From assembly GCA_027557655.1 (NCBI GenBank), contig CP064915.1:248001-312000 (forward strand): a stretch of DNA of 64,000 nt, given 5' to 3'. The translations under genes and the position numbers were made by a program. The notes beneath the pieces were generated by a model, which ran no database searches, was not told the origin of the DNA, and worked only from the letters and a program-made list of their open reading frames with translations. This stretch comes from Candidatus Kinetoplastibacterium crithidii. GTDB lineage: Bacteria; Pseudomonadota; Gammaproteobacteria; Burkholderiales; Burkholderiaceae_B. Below are positions 26,856-36,909 of this stretch, in pieces; position 1 is the first letter of the stretch, and each line of letters begins with the position of its first letter.

Positions 26856-27232
26856 ATATACGGTTTCAAATTATTTTATACTTTTATTGTAAACATAATT
26901 TGTTTTGTCGTATAGTTTATATTGGTTCTATTTTAGTAAATTGAGTTATAGTTTGTTAATTGATATATTTTTATATTAAATATTTGATGTTGCTAAATTG
27001 TGAGTTTTCAATAATTACTTTATTTAGAATCATTTTAATTTTTATTTTGGGCTTTTAGTTTGTTATTACGTTAGTATGTTGCTTTGTGTAGCATTACTAA
27101 CACACGATCTCAGGTGTTGAGATTTTTCGTTCAGTACTTTGTGTCTTTTTTGGATATAGTTATTGTTCTATTGCTCTCTCCTTAAGTGGTTGTGTTTTCG
27201 GCTATATGCCTATATCTTTAAGGAAATACAAT
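26856..27232 (+). promoter_or_regulatory. Long AT-rich region ahead of cspA; probable structured 5' leader
   Basis: This is a 377-bp stretch without a gene. A weak promoter can be proposed at TTGTAA (26887)-18-TATAGT (26911), which would give a leader of about 310 bases. Closer to the gene are two hairpins: GTTAGTA (27070-27076) with TACTAAC (27095-27101), and ATCTCA (27107-27112) with TGAGAT (27118-27123), the second followed by five Ts. Long folded leaders are known for cspA-type cold-shock mRNAs. The thermosensor idea here is inference only. Confidence 0.4.
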
Positions 27233-27442
27233 ATGTTGGAAACTGGTGTTGTTAAGTGGTTTAATACTGAAAAAGGATATGGTTTTATTTCTCCAGAGTC
27301 TGGAGGCAAAGATCTATTCGTACATTTTTCAGAAATTCAAGGTTCAGGATTTAAGTCACTTGAGGAAAATCAGAGAGTCAGTTTTGTTGTTACTACAGGC
27401 CCAAAAGGTTTGCAGGCTACTAAGATTCAGATAATACAATAA
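27233..27442 (+). CDS. cspA: Cold-shock-domain protein (CspA family)
   Basis: This small single-stranded nucleic-acid chaperone has 69 residues and one five-strand OB fold. The RNA-binding motifs are GVVKWFNTEKGYGFI (RNP1-like) and DLFVHFSEI (RNP2-like). The ATG at 27233 is preceded by AAGGAAA and matches the family start. An ATG 27 bp upstream lacks homology. It is monocistronic, with a strong terminator after it and a long leader before it. The paralogue (cspA, cspD or other) cannot be resolved. Confidence 0.93.
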   Translation: MLETGVVKWFNTEKGYGFISPESGGKDLFVHFSEIQGSGFKSLEENQRVSFVVTTGPKGLQATKIQIIQ

Positions 27443-27456
27443 TTTTTATTTTTGTA

Positions 27457-27491
27457 AAAAAACCACTCTATAAATGAGTGGTTTTTTATTT
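27457..27491 (+). terminator. Rho-independent terminator after cspA
   Basis: A 12-bp perfect stem (27457-27468 with 27476-27487), core CCACTC/GAGTGG, has a 7-base loop. It is flanked by A and T tracts, so it can act in both directions. It lies 14 bp after the cspA stop. Confidence 0.92.
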
Positions 27492-27689
27492 TTCATAGTG
27501 ATTTATGTTTTGTAGAAATACATATATTGATGATTATTTTTTTGTATCAACAACTAGAAAATTTGTATTTTCAAAATTTTAGTTGTCATTTAATGTCAAG
27601 ATTATTTTAAATAATCAAATTGTTCTATAATCTCTTATAATATTTACAAAATATTAATTTGTTTAACTGTTTATTTGGATATTTTTTAA

Positions 27690-29000
27690 ATGCAACCCAT
27701 CATTGAATCTCTTTCTAGTTTGAAGCGTCGCGCTGTTTTGAAAATTTCTAATTCTTGTATTGAAAGCGAATTAGAGAAGGAGCTACTGAGTTTATCAAAG
27801 AATACTAAAATTTCTGGTTTTAGGCCTGGTAAGGCTCCTATTAGTATTGTTAAACGTACTTATGGACATAATGTTCGTCAAGATATTGTTACCAAAATTC
27901 TTAGTAATTCATTTAGTGAATTAGTAAAAGAAAATAATTTATTAGTAGTTGGTTATCCAAATATTAGACCTGATAATTCCATTAGCAATTCTGATGATTT
28001 ATGCTTTATAGCTGAATTTGAAATATATCCTGAAATTTCTATTCCTCCATTTGAGAGTTTAGAAGTTAAATGTTATAGGCATAATCTTACAGAAGAAGAT
28101 GTAAAAAAAACATTGCTTATTTTGCAAAAACAGAAGTCTATTTTTGAGAAGAAAGATGGTCATTGCGCTGAGATTGGAGACAAAGTCATCCTTAGTTATG
28201 ATGCTACTATAGATGGTGTTTCTTTTGAAGGCAGTAATTCTGAGTCTCTTTCTGTTATTCTTGGTAACAATCAATTGTTGCCTGATTTTGAAAACTCTTT
28301 AATTGGCATGAAAGAAGGTGATACTAAAGAATTAGATTTAAAATTTCCTGATAATTATCATGATTCTAAAGTTGCAGGTAAAGAAGCTAAATTTTTTATT
28401 AAAGTAAAGGAAGTATTTATAGGAACCTTGCCAGATTTAGATGATAATTTTGCCAAATTGTTTAGTAATGAAGATAATTTTAATTTGGAAAAATTATCAG
28501 AGAATGTGAAGGCTAGTATAGAAAGAGAGATTAGCAATAGACTAAAAAATTTAAATAAAGATAGTGTAATGGGAGTTTTAATTAAAAATATAGAATTTGA
28601 AATTCCCGAGGTATTAGTAAGAAACGAAATGCAATTAAGATTACATTCTTTAAAAAATAGATTGAAAGATGGCAATATAAAAGATATAGAGAGTCTATCT
28701 AAGGATATTTTGCTTGAAGAAGAATCTAAAAAGATGGTTAAGTTAGGACTCATTATTTCTGAAATATCTAAGAATAATAATATTAAAGTTGATGACGAAC
28801 AGATTTTGTCTTATTTAAGTAATTTTGCTAAAAATTATGAAGACCCAGAAAAATTTGTGAGTCATTATATGTCAGACGCTAATAAAAAATCAGAGGTAGC
28901 ATCATTAATTCTTGAAAATAATATCGTTGATCATATTTTAAGTAGAGCTAATGTTTCAGAGGAAGAACTAACATTTGAAAATTTAATGGGATTAGAATGA
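27690..29000 (+). CDS. tig: Trigger factor (ribosome-associated chaperone / prolyl isomerase)
   Basis: Trigger factor binds the ribosome exit tunnel and folds nascent chains. The ribosome-binding signature GFRPGKAP lies near residue 43. The FKBP-type domain spans about residues 150-240 (GDKVILSYDATIDGVSFEG). A charged helical C-terminal domain follows, to residue 436, the normal length. The stop overlaps the clpP start (ATGA). The tig-clpP-clpX-lon order is classical. The 247-bp gap upstream contains the cspA terminator and presumably the tig promoter. Confidence 0.96.
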   Translation: MQPIIESLSSLKRRAVLKISNSCIESELEKELLSLSKNTKISGFRPGKAPISIVKRTYGHNVRQDIVTKILSNSFSELVKENNLLVVGYPNIRPDNSISNSDDLCFIAEFEIYPEISIPPFESLEVKCYRHNLTEEDVKKTLLILQKQKSIFEKKDGHCAEIGDKVILSYDATIDGVSFEGSNSESLSVILGNNQLLPDFENSLIGMKEGDTKELDLKFPDNYHDSKVAGKEAKFFIKVKEVFIGTLPDLDDNFAKLFSNEDNFNLEKLSENVKASIEREISNRLKNLNKDSVMGVLIKNIEFEIPEVLVRNEMQLRLHSLKNRLKDGNIKDIESLSKDILLEEESKKMVKLGLIISEISKNNNIKVDDEQILSYLSNFAKNYEDPEKFVSHYMSDANKKSEVASLILENNIVDHILSRANVSEEELTFENLMGLE

Positions 29001-29635
29001 CTAATAAAAGAATAATTGCAAATTTGAATAATAATCAAACAGCTGATTTTTCATTTAATTATGTTCCGATGGTTGTAGAAAACTCTGGAAAAGGTGAGCG
29101 TGCTTATGATATTTATTCTAGATTATTAAAAGAAAGAATTATATTTTTAGTAGGTCCCATTGATGATAATATTGCCAATCTAGTAGTTGCTCAAATGTTG
29201 TTCTTAGAGTCAGAAAATCCTAATAAAGATATACATTTATATATAAATTCTCCTGGTGGCTCTGTTTATGCTGGTTTAGCTATTTTTGATACCATGAAAT
29301 TTATTAAACCTGATGTTTCTACAATGTGCACTGGCATTGCTGCTAGTATGGGTGCTTTTTTATTATCGGCTGGAGAAAAGGGAAAACGTTTTAGCTTGCC
29401 TAGTTCATCTATCATGATACATCAGCCATCAGGAGGAGCAAAAGGGCAGTCATCTGATATCCAAATTCATGCAAAAGAGATTCTGAGATTGAGAGATATG
29501 CTGAATGCTATTATGTCACATAATACAGGTCAAAGTATAGAAACCATCATTAAAGATACAGATCGTGACTATTTTATGTCTGCCCAGGAGGCTTTGTCTT
29601 ATGGTTTAGTGGACAAGGTTTTAACAAGTCGTTAA
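28997..29635 (+). CDS. clpP: ATP-dependent Clp protease proteolytic subunit
   Basis: ClpP forms the barrel-shaped serine protease that degrades substrates unfolded by ClpX. The 212 residues include a short N-terminal propeptide region, INSPGGSVYAGLAIFDTM, the nucleophile Ser117 in AASMGAFLL, and the catalytic His142 in SIMIHQPSGG. They also include the acidic segment DTDRDYFMSAQEA. It overlaps tig by 4 bp and is followed by clpX. Confidence 0.97.
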   Translation: MTNKRIIANLNNNQTADFSFNYVPMVVENSGKGERAYDIYSRLLKERIIFLVGPIDDNIANLVVAQMLFLESENPNKDIHLYINSPGGSVYAGLAIFDTMKFIKPDVSTMCTGIAASMGAFLLSAGEKGKRFSLPSSSIMIHQPSGGAKGQSSDIQIHAKEILRLRDMLNAIMSHNTGQSIETIIKDTDRDYFMSAQEALSYGLVDKVLTSR

Positions 29636-29671
29636 GTTTTTTACAATTTTAAAAATATTTAAGTGATCTTT

Positions 29672-30922
29672 ATGTCTGATAATAATAATTCTAATACTCA
29701 TGCAGGTAGTGAAAACTGCTCATTTTGTGGCAAAAATAAAAAAGAGGCTATCAGGTTAGTAGCTGGTCCTTCGTTTCTTTTTATCTGTGACAAGTGTATT
29801 GAAGAATGCAATAATCTCCTTAAGGAGAATGATTTCTCTGAAGATAAATCCACAGTTGTTTCTAAAAGAATACTCAAACCCAGTGAAATAAAAAAACATT
29901 TAGATCAGTATGTTATAGGACAAGATTCTTCTAAAAAAATATTATCTGTTGCTGCCTATAATCATTATAAACGTTTATCTTATTGTAAATTAAATGAAAG
30001 CGATATAGAGCTAAATAAAAGCAATATACTGCTTATAGGGCCAACTGGTTCAGGTAAAACTCTTTTGTGTCAGACATTGTCAAAAATTATGGATGTTCCT
30101 TTTGTTATAGCTGATGCTACTACATTAACTGAAGCTGGTTATGTCGGTGATGATGTTGAAAACATGCTACATAAATTATTGCAAAGTTGTAATTTTGATA
30201 TAGATAAAGCTCAAAAAGGTATTATTTTTATTGATGAAATAGATAAAATTTCACGTAAGTCAGAGAACCCTTCTATAACTCGGGATGTTTCTGGGGAAGG
30301 AGTCCAACAGGCATTATTGAAAATTATTGAAGGTACAATTGCAAATATTCCAGCCGATGGAGGAAGGAAAAATCCTAGTCAAAAATCAATTCAAATAGAT
30401 ACAAGCAATATATTGTTTATAGTAGGAGGTGCATTTGATGGTATCAAGAAAATTATTATGAATAGAACTAGTAGGAATAGTATTGGTTTTAATGCAAATA
30501 TTGTTGATATAGAAAGTAATAGTACTGCTAATATATTTTCTGAGGTAGAAGCAGATGACTTGATCAAATATGGCCTCATACCAGAATTGGTTGGTCGAAT
30601 ACCGATTATATCTTCATTAGAAGAATTAAACGAAGATGCTTTGCTAAAAATACTTACTGAGCCAAAAAATGCTATCATAAAACAATTTCAGAGGATTTTC
30701 TCTATTGATAATGTAGAACTCAATTTTACAGAAGCATCTTTAAAAGTTATTGCTAGAAAAGCATTAGAATATAAAACAGGAGCACGTGGTTTGCGATCTA
30801 TCGTAGAGAATCTTTTATTCGATGCGATGTATAGTATTCCAGATGATGAAAATATTTCCAAGGTAATAGCAGATGTTGTTGATAACTCTGATGAAATAAA
30901 AATTTCTTATTTTAGAAATTAG
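29672..30922 (+). CDS. clpX: ATP-dependent Clp protease ATP-binding subunit ClpX
   Basis: ClpX is the AAA+ unfoldase for ClpP. The N-terminal zinc-binding domain has two CxxC pairs (CSFCGK and CDKCIEEC). Next come Walker A GPTGSGKTLL near residue 125, the pore loop GYVGDD, Walker B IIFIDEIDKI and the sensor-2 GARGLRS. The pore loop normally reads GYVGED; the change is conservative. The ATG at 29672 gives 416 residues; a GTG nine bases upstream is possible but less likely. Confidence 0.96.
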   Translation: MSDNNNSNTHAGSENCSFCGKNKKEAIRLVAGPSFLFICDKCIEECNNLLKENDFSEDKSTVVSKRILKPSEIKKHLDQYVIGQDSSKKILSVAAYNHYKRLSYCKLNESDIELNKSNILLIGPTGSGKTLLCQTLSKIMDVPFVIADATTLTEAGYVGDDVENMLHKLLQSCNFDIDKAQKGIIFIDEIDKISRKSENPSITRDVSGEGVQQALLKIIEGTIANIPADGGRKNPSQKSIQIDTSNILFIVGGAFDGIKKIIMNRTSRNSIGFNANIVDIESNSTANIFSEVEADDLIKYGLIPELVGRIPIISSLEELNEDALLKILTEPKNAIIKQFQRIFSIDNVELNFTEASLKVIARKALEYKTGARGLRSIVENLLFDAMYSIPDDENISKVIADVVDNSDEIKISYFRN

Positions 30923-30970
30923 TTTTGATAATGGTGATTAGGGATTTAATATTGTAATATTGGACTAAGA

Positions 30971-30994
30971 ATTGATAAAATTCTTTTTATCAAT
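30971..30994. other. 10-bp hairpin between clpX and lon
   Basis: ATTGATAAAA pairs with TTTTATCAAT (30971-30980 with 30985-30994) around a 4-base loop. No T run follows, so a terminator role is doubtful. It could be an mRNA stability element or a protein site in the lon leader. A 10-base palindrome TTCATATGAA lies at 31031-31040. Confidence 0.4.
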
Positions 30995-31090
30995 GATATT
31001 GAATTGTTGATTATTGATACCAAATATATGTTCATATGAATTTGGATATGCGTATTTTAACTTTGTGCCTATTAAATTGAGGATTTGCTT

Positions 31091-33538
31091 ATGTCTGCAA
31101 GCCAGACTGTTCTTTCTGAATCAGTATATTTGCCGTTACTGCCACTGAGGGATATTGTTATATTTCCTTATATGACAGTTCCTTTGTTTGTTGGTAGATC
31201 TCGTTCCATTAGAGCGCTTGAGATAGCTATGGAAGGTGATAAAAATGTTGTTCTTGTTACTCAGAAATCAGCTGGTAAAGATGAGCCTGATGCTAGTGAT
31301 TTATATCATGTTGGTTGTGTGGCTAATATTTTGCAAATGTTAAAATTGCCTGACGGCACTGTGAAAGTATTAGTGGAAGGTGTTGGCAGAGTTGCAATTA
31401 ATTCTGTGGAAAATTTAGAGTCACATTTTATGTGTTATGTAAATGATATAAAAAATGAACAACAAGATGTTTCTGATATAGAACTAGAAGCATTGAAAAG
31501 AGCTCTAATAGAGCAATTTGATCAGTATTTAAAATTAAACAAAAAAATTCCTACAGAGGTTTTAACATCGTTATCAGATATAAATGATATTTATCGATTT
31601 GTCGATACTATATCTGCTCATCTACCCATAAAACTTGAATATAAACAAAATATTTTAGAAATGGGATCTATAGTTGAAAGAATGGAATTTTTATTATCTC
31701 AAATAGATAGCGAAATAGAAATTTTACAAGTAGAGAAAAAGATCAAAACAAGAATAAAAAAACAGATGGAGAAAAGCCAAAGAGATTATTATCTTAATGA
31801 GCAATTTAAAGCTATACAAAAAGAGTTGGGTGAGAATGATGATAATTTAGGTTTAGATGAATTAGAAAACAGAATATCATCTACTTATTTGACAAAGGAA
31901 GCTCGTAAGAAGCTAGAGTCAGAATTTTTAAAGTTAAAGATGATGTCTCCTATGTCTGCAGAAGCTAATGTTATAAGAAATTATATTGATACAGTTCTTA
32001 GTTTGCCATGGAAGAAAAAAACTAAAATAAACCTAGATATAGGTATGGCTGAAGATGTTTTGGATGCTGATCATTATGGTTTGGATAAAGTAAAAGAGCG
32101 TATTTTAGAATATTTAGCGGTTCAAAAAAGAGTTCAGAAGATTAAATCTCCAATTTTATGTTTAGTTGGTCCTCCAGGAGTTGGTAAAACATCATTAGGT
32201 CAATCTATTGCTATGGCAACAAATAGAAAATTTGTTAGAATGGCTCTTGGTGGAGTTAGAGATGAAGCTGAAATTCGTGGTCATCGTCGCACTTATATAG
32301 GATCTATGCCTGGTAAGATTTTGCAAAATATATCTAAATCTGGTGTTCGTAATCCACTATTTTTGCTTGATGAAATAGATAAAATAGGTATGGATTTTAG
32401 AGGTGATCCTGCATCAGCATTGTTAGAAGTTTTAGATCCTGAACAAAATAATTCATTTCAAGATCATTATATCGAAGTTGATTTTGATCTTTCTGATGTT
32501 ATGTTTGTTGCTACAAGTAATACTATGAATATACCTCCAGCTCTATTGGATCGTATGGAGATTATCAATTTATCTGGATATACTGAACATGAAAAGCTAC
32601 ATATAGCGAAACAACATCTAGTCCCAAAGTTGTTCAAGAATAATGGTTTGCTAAAGAATGAATTAGAAATTACTGAAAATGCTATATTAGATATAATTAG
32701 GTATTATACAAGGGAAGCAGGAGTTCGTTCTTTAGAAAGAGAAATTAGTAAAATTTGCAGGAAAGTTGTTAAAAATTCTTTAAAAAATAGTGAAAATGGA
32801 AAATATTCTGTTTTATCTTCAATAACTGTTGATAGTGAAAATATAGGTGATTATCTTGGCGTTCGTCGTTATGATTTTGGTTGTGCAGAAAAAGATAACA
32901 GAGTTGGGCAAGTTACTGCCTTGGCTTGGACTGAAGTTGGTGGAGATTTATTAACAGTAGAAGTAGCAGATATCCCTGGTAAAGGTAATATTTTACGAAC
33001 TGGTTCTTTAGGGGATGTTATGAAAGAATCTATAGAAGCGGCTCGTACTGTTGTAAGATCAAAGTCAGAGGATTTTAATTTTTCAGAAGACATGTTTAAT
33101 AAGAGAGATATGCATATTCATGTCCCAGAAGGAGCTACACCAAAGGATGGTCCTTCAGCTGGTATAGCAATTACAACAGCTATGGTATCAGCATTGTCTA
33201 AAATTGCTGTTAGATCTGATGTTGCTATGACAGGAGAGATTACTCTGAGGGGAGAGGTATTGCCAATAGGTGGACTTAAAGAGAAAATATTGGCAGCACA
33301 TCGTGGTGGCATTAAAACTGTTATTATTCCAGAAACAAATGTTAGAGATTTGACTGATATACCAGATTTTGTTAAGCAAGATATTGAAATAGTCCCCGTT
33401 AAATGGATAGACAAAGTATTTGATGTTGCTTTAGAGCACCCTGTTAATTCTTCTAGTAAAAAAATATCAACAAATAAAAAACGCAGTATTAAGAAAAAAA
33501 ATCAGGATAGTACAGATAGTGGTTTATTAAATCATTAG
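31091..33538 (+). CDS. lon: ATP-dependent protease La (Lon)
   Basis: Lon degrades misfolded and regulatory proteins. The N-terminal substrate-binding domain starts LPLLPLRDIVIFPYM. The AAA+ module has Walker A GPPGVGKTSL near residue 360 and LFLLDEIDKI. The protease domain has Ser689 in PKDGPSAG and Lys732 in GGLKEKIL, the catalytic dyad. The ATG at 31091 follows GAGGA at good spacing and gives 815 residues. A Lys-rich tail closes the protein. A strong terminator follows the stop. Confidence 0.97.
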   Translation: MSASQTVLSESVYLPLLPLRDIVIFPYMTVPLFVGRSRSIRALEIAMEGDKNVVLVTQKSAGKDEPDASDLYHVGCVANILQMLKLPDGTVKVLVEGVGRVAINSVENLESHFMCYVNDIKNEQQDVSDIELEALKRALIEQFDQYLKLNKKIPTEVLTSLSDINDIYRFVDTISAHLPIKLEYKQNILEMGSIVERMEFLLSQIDSEIEILQVEKKIKTRIKKQMEKSQRDYYLNEQFKAIQKELGENDDNLGLDELENRISSTYLTKEARKKLESEFLKLKMMSPMSAEANVIRNYIDTVLSLPWKKKTKINLDIGMAEDVLDADHYGLDKVKERILEYLAVQKRVQKIKSPILCLVGPPGVGKTSLGQSIAMATNRKFVRMALGGVRDEAEIRGHRRTYIGSMPGKILQNISKSGVRNPLFLLDEIDKIGMDFRGDPASALLEVLDPEQNNSFQDHYIEVDFDLSDVMFVATSNTMNIPPALLDRMEIINLSGYTEHEKLHIAKQHLVPKLFKNNGLLKNELEITENAILDIIRYYTREAGVRSLEREISKICRKVVKNSLKNSENGKYSVLSSITVDSENIGDYLGVRRYDFGCAEKDNRVGQVTALAWTEVGGDLLTVEVADIPGKGNILRTGSLGDVMKESIEAARTVVRSKSEDFNFSEDMFNKRDMHIHVPEGATPKDGPSAGIAITTAMVSALSKIAVRSDVAMTGEITLRGEVLPIGGLKEKILAAHRGGIKTVIIPETNVRDLTDIPDFVKQDIEIVPVKWIDKVFDVALEHPVNSSSKKISTNKKRSIKKKNQDSTDSGLLNH

Positions 33539-33540
33539 TT

Positions 33541-33580
33541 AAAATTAAAGGGATGATATTTTCATCCCTTTAATTTTTTA
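33541..33580. terminator. Bidirectional terminator between lon and the aminotransferase gene
   Basis: A perfect 16-bp inverted repeat (33541-33556 with 33562-33577) encloses a 5-base loop. It has a GGGATGA/TCATCCC core flanked by A and T tracts. It lies between two convergent genes and can serve both. Confidence 0.93.
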
Positions 33581-33584
33581 AAGA

Positions 33585-34790
33585 CTATTTATTTAGAACT
33601 TGTGCTATGCTATAAGCTACTGTATCAACATTTCTATTATTCAATGCAGCTACGCATATTCTACCGCTAGAAACTGCATATACTGCAAATTTATCTTTTA
33701 AATTTTCTACTTGTTCTTTATTTAGTCCTGAATAAGAGAACATACCTTTCTGATTTAAAACGAAACTAAAATCTTGATTTACGCCATGTTCTTTTATCTT
33801 ATTTACTAATGTTTGTCTCATGATTTTGATTCTTTGGCGCATAATGGATAGTTCTTCTTCCCATGTTTTGAACAACTCATTTGAATTTAATATAGAGCTT
33901 ACAATAGTTGCTCCATGTGTTGGTGGGTTAGAATACGTTGTTCTAATAATTCTTTTGATCTGACTTAATACTTTTATTGATTCATCTTTTTCATTGGTAG
34001 TTACAGTTAAAGCTCCTATTCTTTCTCCATAAAGAGAGAATGATTTAGAGAATGATGAACTAATAAAGCAAAGAATATTCATCTCAGTAAACATTCTTAT
34101 TACTTGTGCATCTTCTTCCAATCCATTGCTAAAGCCTTGATAAGCTATATCTAAAAATGGAATTAGGTTTCGATTTTTAATTATTTCTGCAATTTGTTTC
34201 CACTGTTCTTGGGTAGGATCAATGCCAGTAGGATTATGACAGCAGGCATGTAATACAATAATTGATTTTTGTTCTGCATTTCTTAATTTTGAAAGCATAT
34301 TTTCAAAATCTAGTCCATGAGTAATTGGGTCATAATAAGGATAATTTTCAACATCAAACCCAGCTCGTTCGAATAATGCTTTATGGTTTTCCCAACTTGG
34401 ATTGCTAATAAGAACTTTTGAATTTGGTAATAATTCTTTAAGAAAATCCGCTCCAATTTTAAGAGCTCCAGTTCCACCAAGAGTTTGCACAGTTACACTT
34501 CTATTTTCTGACAAAACTTGAGAATTTGATCCTAATAGTAATTTTGCAGCTGCTTTGTTGTAGTTAGCTATTCCGTCTATTGGTAAATATCCTTTTGGCA
34601 TTACTTTTTCTATATATGATAATTCTGCTTTATATACAGATTGCATCAAAGGAATTTTTCCATTTTCATCATAATAAACGCCTACTCCTAAATTAACTTT
34701 TTCTGGTCTGTTATCAGAATTAAATTGTTCGTTAAGACCTAGTATTGGGTCACGAGGAGCTAATTGGACATGTTTAAATAAATCATTCAT
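33585..34790 (-). CDS. tyrB: Aromatic-amino-acid / aspartate aminotransferase
   Basis: This class I PLP aminotransferase is of the AspC/TyrB group. It starts MNDLFKHVQLAPRDPILGL. It has the VNLGVGVYYDENGKIPLM segment, ACCHNPTGIDPT, DIAYQGF with the cofactor contacts, and the Schiff-base Lys in SSSFSKSFSLYGERIG. Its 401 residues are normal. The family uses aromatic and acidic amino acids, so it may finish tyrosine and phenylalanine synthesis; specificity cannot be read from the sequence. The ATG at 34790 is preferred over a TTG 15 bp upstream. Confidence 0.9.
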   Translation of the reverse strand: MNDLFKHVQLAPRDPILGLNEQFNSDNRPEKVNLGVGVYYDENGKIPLMQSVYKAELSYIEKVMPKGYLPIDGIANYNKAAAKLLLGSNSQVLSENRSVTVQTLGGTGALKIGADFLKELLPNSKVLISNPSWENHKALFERAGFDVENYPYYDPITHGLDFENMLSKLRNAEQKSIIVLHACCHNPTGIDPTQEQWKQIAEIIKNRNLIPFLDIAYQGFSNGLEEDAQVIRMFTEMNILCFISSSFSKSFSLYGERIGALTVTTNEKDESIKVLSQIKRIIRTTYSNPPTHGATIVSSILNSNELFKTWEEELSIMRQRIKIMRQTLVNKIKEHGVNQDFSFVLNQKGMFSYSGLNKEQVENLKDKFAVYAVSSGRICVAALNNRNVDTVAYSIAQVLNK

Positions 34791-34860
34791 AATTTTAAGT
34801 ACCAATAAAAGTATTTATAATATATATTTCGAAGAAATATTCTTTCAAACAGAGTTTAGC

Positions 34861-36891
34861 ATGACATTTTGTAAATTTGTAAATTTTCCAAATAGTCCTT
34901 TTAATCTTCATAAGCCTTACGAGCCTGCTGGTGATCAGCCAAAGGCTATTGAAAGTTTGTTGAAAGGTTTGGATCATGGATATAAATATCAAACTCTTTT
35001 AGGTGTTACTGGTTCAGGTAAAACTTATACTATGGCCAATGTCATAGCTAGATCTGGAAAACAAACGCTTATTTTAGCTCCTAATAAGACGCTTGCTGCT
35101 CAACTATATGCTGAAATGAGAGATTTTTTCCCTAGTAATGCAATAGAATATTTTGTTTCTTATTATGATTATTATCAGCCAGAGGCTTATGTTCCTTCTC
35201 GTGATACCTTTATTGAAAAGGATGCACAGATTAATGCTCATATAGAACAAATGAGACTCTCAGCTGTCAAAAGTTTGTTAGAACGAAAGGATACTATAAT
35301 AGTTAGTACTGTCTCATGTATTTATGGTATTGGAGATATCTCAGTTTATAATGATATTGCTCTTACTCTTAGAATAGGTAACCATATCCTGAGAGATAAG
35401 ATGTTTGAACAACTAGTTTTGATGCAATATATCAGAAATGACATAGATTTTTCTAGAGGTACTTTTAGAGTTAGAGGAGAATATATTGATATATTCCCAG
35501 CTGAGAATTTTGATATGGCATTGCGAGTAGGCTTGTTTGATGATGAGATAGAATCATTAGAAATGTTTGATCCTTTGACTGGAAGTTGTATACAGAAGAT
35601 TTCACGTTTTGTTGTTTACCCAGTATCTCTTTACGCTGTTCCTAGATCTAAAATCATGAATGCTATTAAAACTATAAAAGAAGAACTGGTAGAACAGTCA
35701 AATTTTTTAATAAAAGAAGGAAAAATTTTAGAGTCTCAAAGACTGGAACAACGCACAAGATTTGATCTGGAAATGTTACAAGAAACAGGCTTTTGTAAAG
35801 GTATAGAAAACTATAGCAGACATTTAAGTGGTTCTTTGCCAGGTGAGCCTCCAAGTACAATAATAGATTATTTGCCAAATGATTCATTAGTTTTTATTGA
35901 TGAAAGTCATGTTACTATTGGTCAGTTATCAGGTATGTATTTTGGAGATAGGTCGAGAAAAGAGAATCTAGTGAGTCATGGTTTTCGGTTGCCGTCTGCT
36001 TTAGATAATAGACCTTTGCAATTTAATGAATTTGAAAAAAGAATCAAACAATGTATTTTCGTATCTGCAACTCCATCAAATTATGAGATAGCTAATTCTA
36101 GTTCTATAGTAGAACAATTAGCAAGGCCTACAGGCTTAGTAGATCCTGAGGTAGAAGTTAAGCCAGCTAGAACACAGATTGATGATCTATTACATCAAAT
36201 AAAAAATCGTGTTAAGAAAAAAGAAAGAGTTTTAGTAACTACTTTAACAAAACGTATGTCAGAGAATTTAACAGATTTTTTGAGTGAAAATAATATAAAA
36301 GTTAAATATCTTCATTCTGATATAGATACTGTTGAGAGATCTGATATATTAAGAGATCTTCGTTTAGGTGTTTTTGATGTCTTGGTTGGTATTAATTTGC
36401 TAAGGGAGGGTTTAGATATACCTGAAGTTTCATTGGTTGCTATCCTTGATGCTGATAAGGAAGGTTTTCTGAGATCAGAGCGTAGTTTAATACAAACAAT
36501 AGGGAGAGCAGCAAGAAATTTAAATGGTCATGCTATCTTATATGCAGATAGAATTACTAATTCCATAAGAAAAGCTATAGATGAAACTTATAGACGCCGT
36601 GAAAGACAGATAGAATTTAATAAAATTCATGGTATTGTAGCTAAAGGTATAAAAAAGGATGTTCGTGAATTAATAGATGGTTTATTAGTTAATAATAATT
36701 TTAATAGATCAGATAGTTCTTTGGAAAAGATAGATCGTTCTTTATTAAATAATCAGAAAAAATTATCTAAGGAAATTTCTAGGTTAGAAAAATTAATGAT
36801 TAATTATGCTAATAAATTAGAATTTGAAAAAGCAGCAAATGTTAGAGATTCTTTAAATAATCTAAAACAGATGTTTTTATTTAAAAGTTAA
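34861..36891 (+). CDS. uvrB: UvrABC excinuclease subunit B
   Basis: UvrB is the damage-verifying subunit of nucleotide excision repair. Features in order are the PAGDQPKAI Q-motif, Walker A GVTGSGKTYTMANVI near residue 48, the damage-clamping hairpin SYYDYYQPEAYVP, DESHVTIGQL, LLREGLDIPEV, QTIGRAARN, and a C-terminal UVR helix pair. The length (676) is full. It is divergent from the aminotransferase gene across 70 bp. Confidence 0.97.
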   Translation: MTFCKFVNFPNSPFNLHKPYEPAGDQPKAIESLLKGLDHGYKYQTLLGVTGSGKTYTMANVIARSGKQTLILAPNKTLAAQLYAEMRDFFPSNAIEYFVSYYDYYQPEAYVPSRDTFIEKDAQINAHIEQMRLSAVKSLLERKDTIIVSTVSCIYGIGDISVYNDIALTLRIGNHILRDKMFEQLVLMQYIRNDIDFSRGTFRVRGEYIDIFPAENFDMALRVGLFDDEIESLEMFDPLTGSCIQKISRFVVYPVSLYAVPRSKIMNAIKTIKEELVEQSNFLIKEGKILESQRLEQRTRFDLEMLQETGFCKGIENYSRHLSGSLPGEPPSTIIDYLPNDSLVFIDESHVTIGQLSGMYFGDRSRKENLVSHGFRLPSALDNRPLQFNEFEKRIKQCIFVSATPSNYEIANSSSIVEQLARPTGLVDPEVEVKPARTQIDDLLHQIKNRVKKKERVLVTTLTKRMSENLTDFLSENNIKVKYLHSDIDTVERSDILRDLRLGVFDVLVGINLLREGLDIPEVSLVAILDADKEGFLRSERSLIQTIGRAARNLNGHAILYADRITNSIRKAIDETYRRRERQIEFNKIHGIVAKGIKKDVRELIDGLLVNNNFNRSDSSLEKIDRSLLNNQKKLSKEISRLEKLMINYANKLEFEKAANVRDSLNNLKQMFLFKS

Positions 36892-36909
36892 GTTAATAAA
36901 TAATTTCGT

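Noticed and set aside
28358..28753. Antisense open frame of 131 codons inside tig
   Set aside because: It has low-complexity Ser/Leu/Phe composition, no family features, and arises from codon bias of the real gene.
33118..33414. Antisense open frame inside lon
   Set aside because: It is a shadow of the strongly conserved Lon protease domain; no independent signal.
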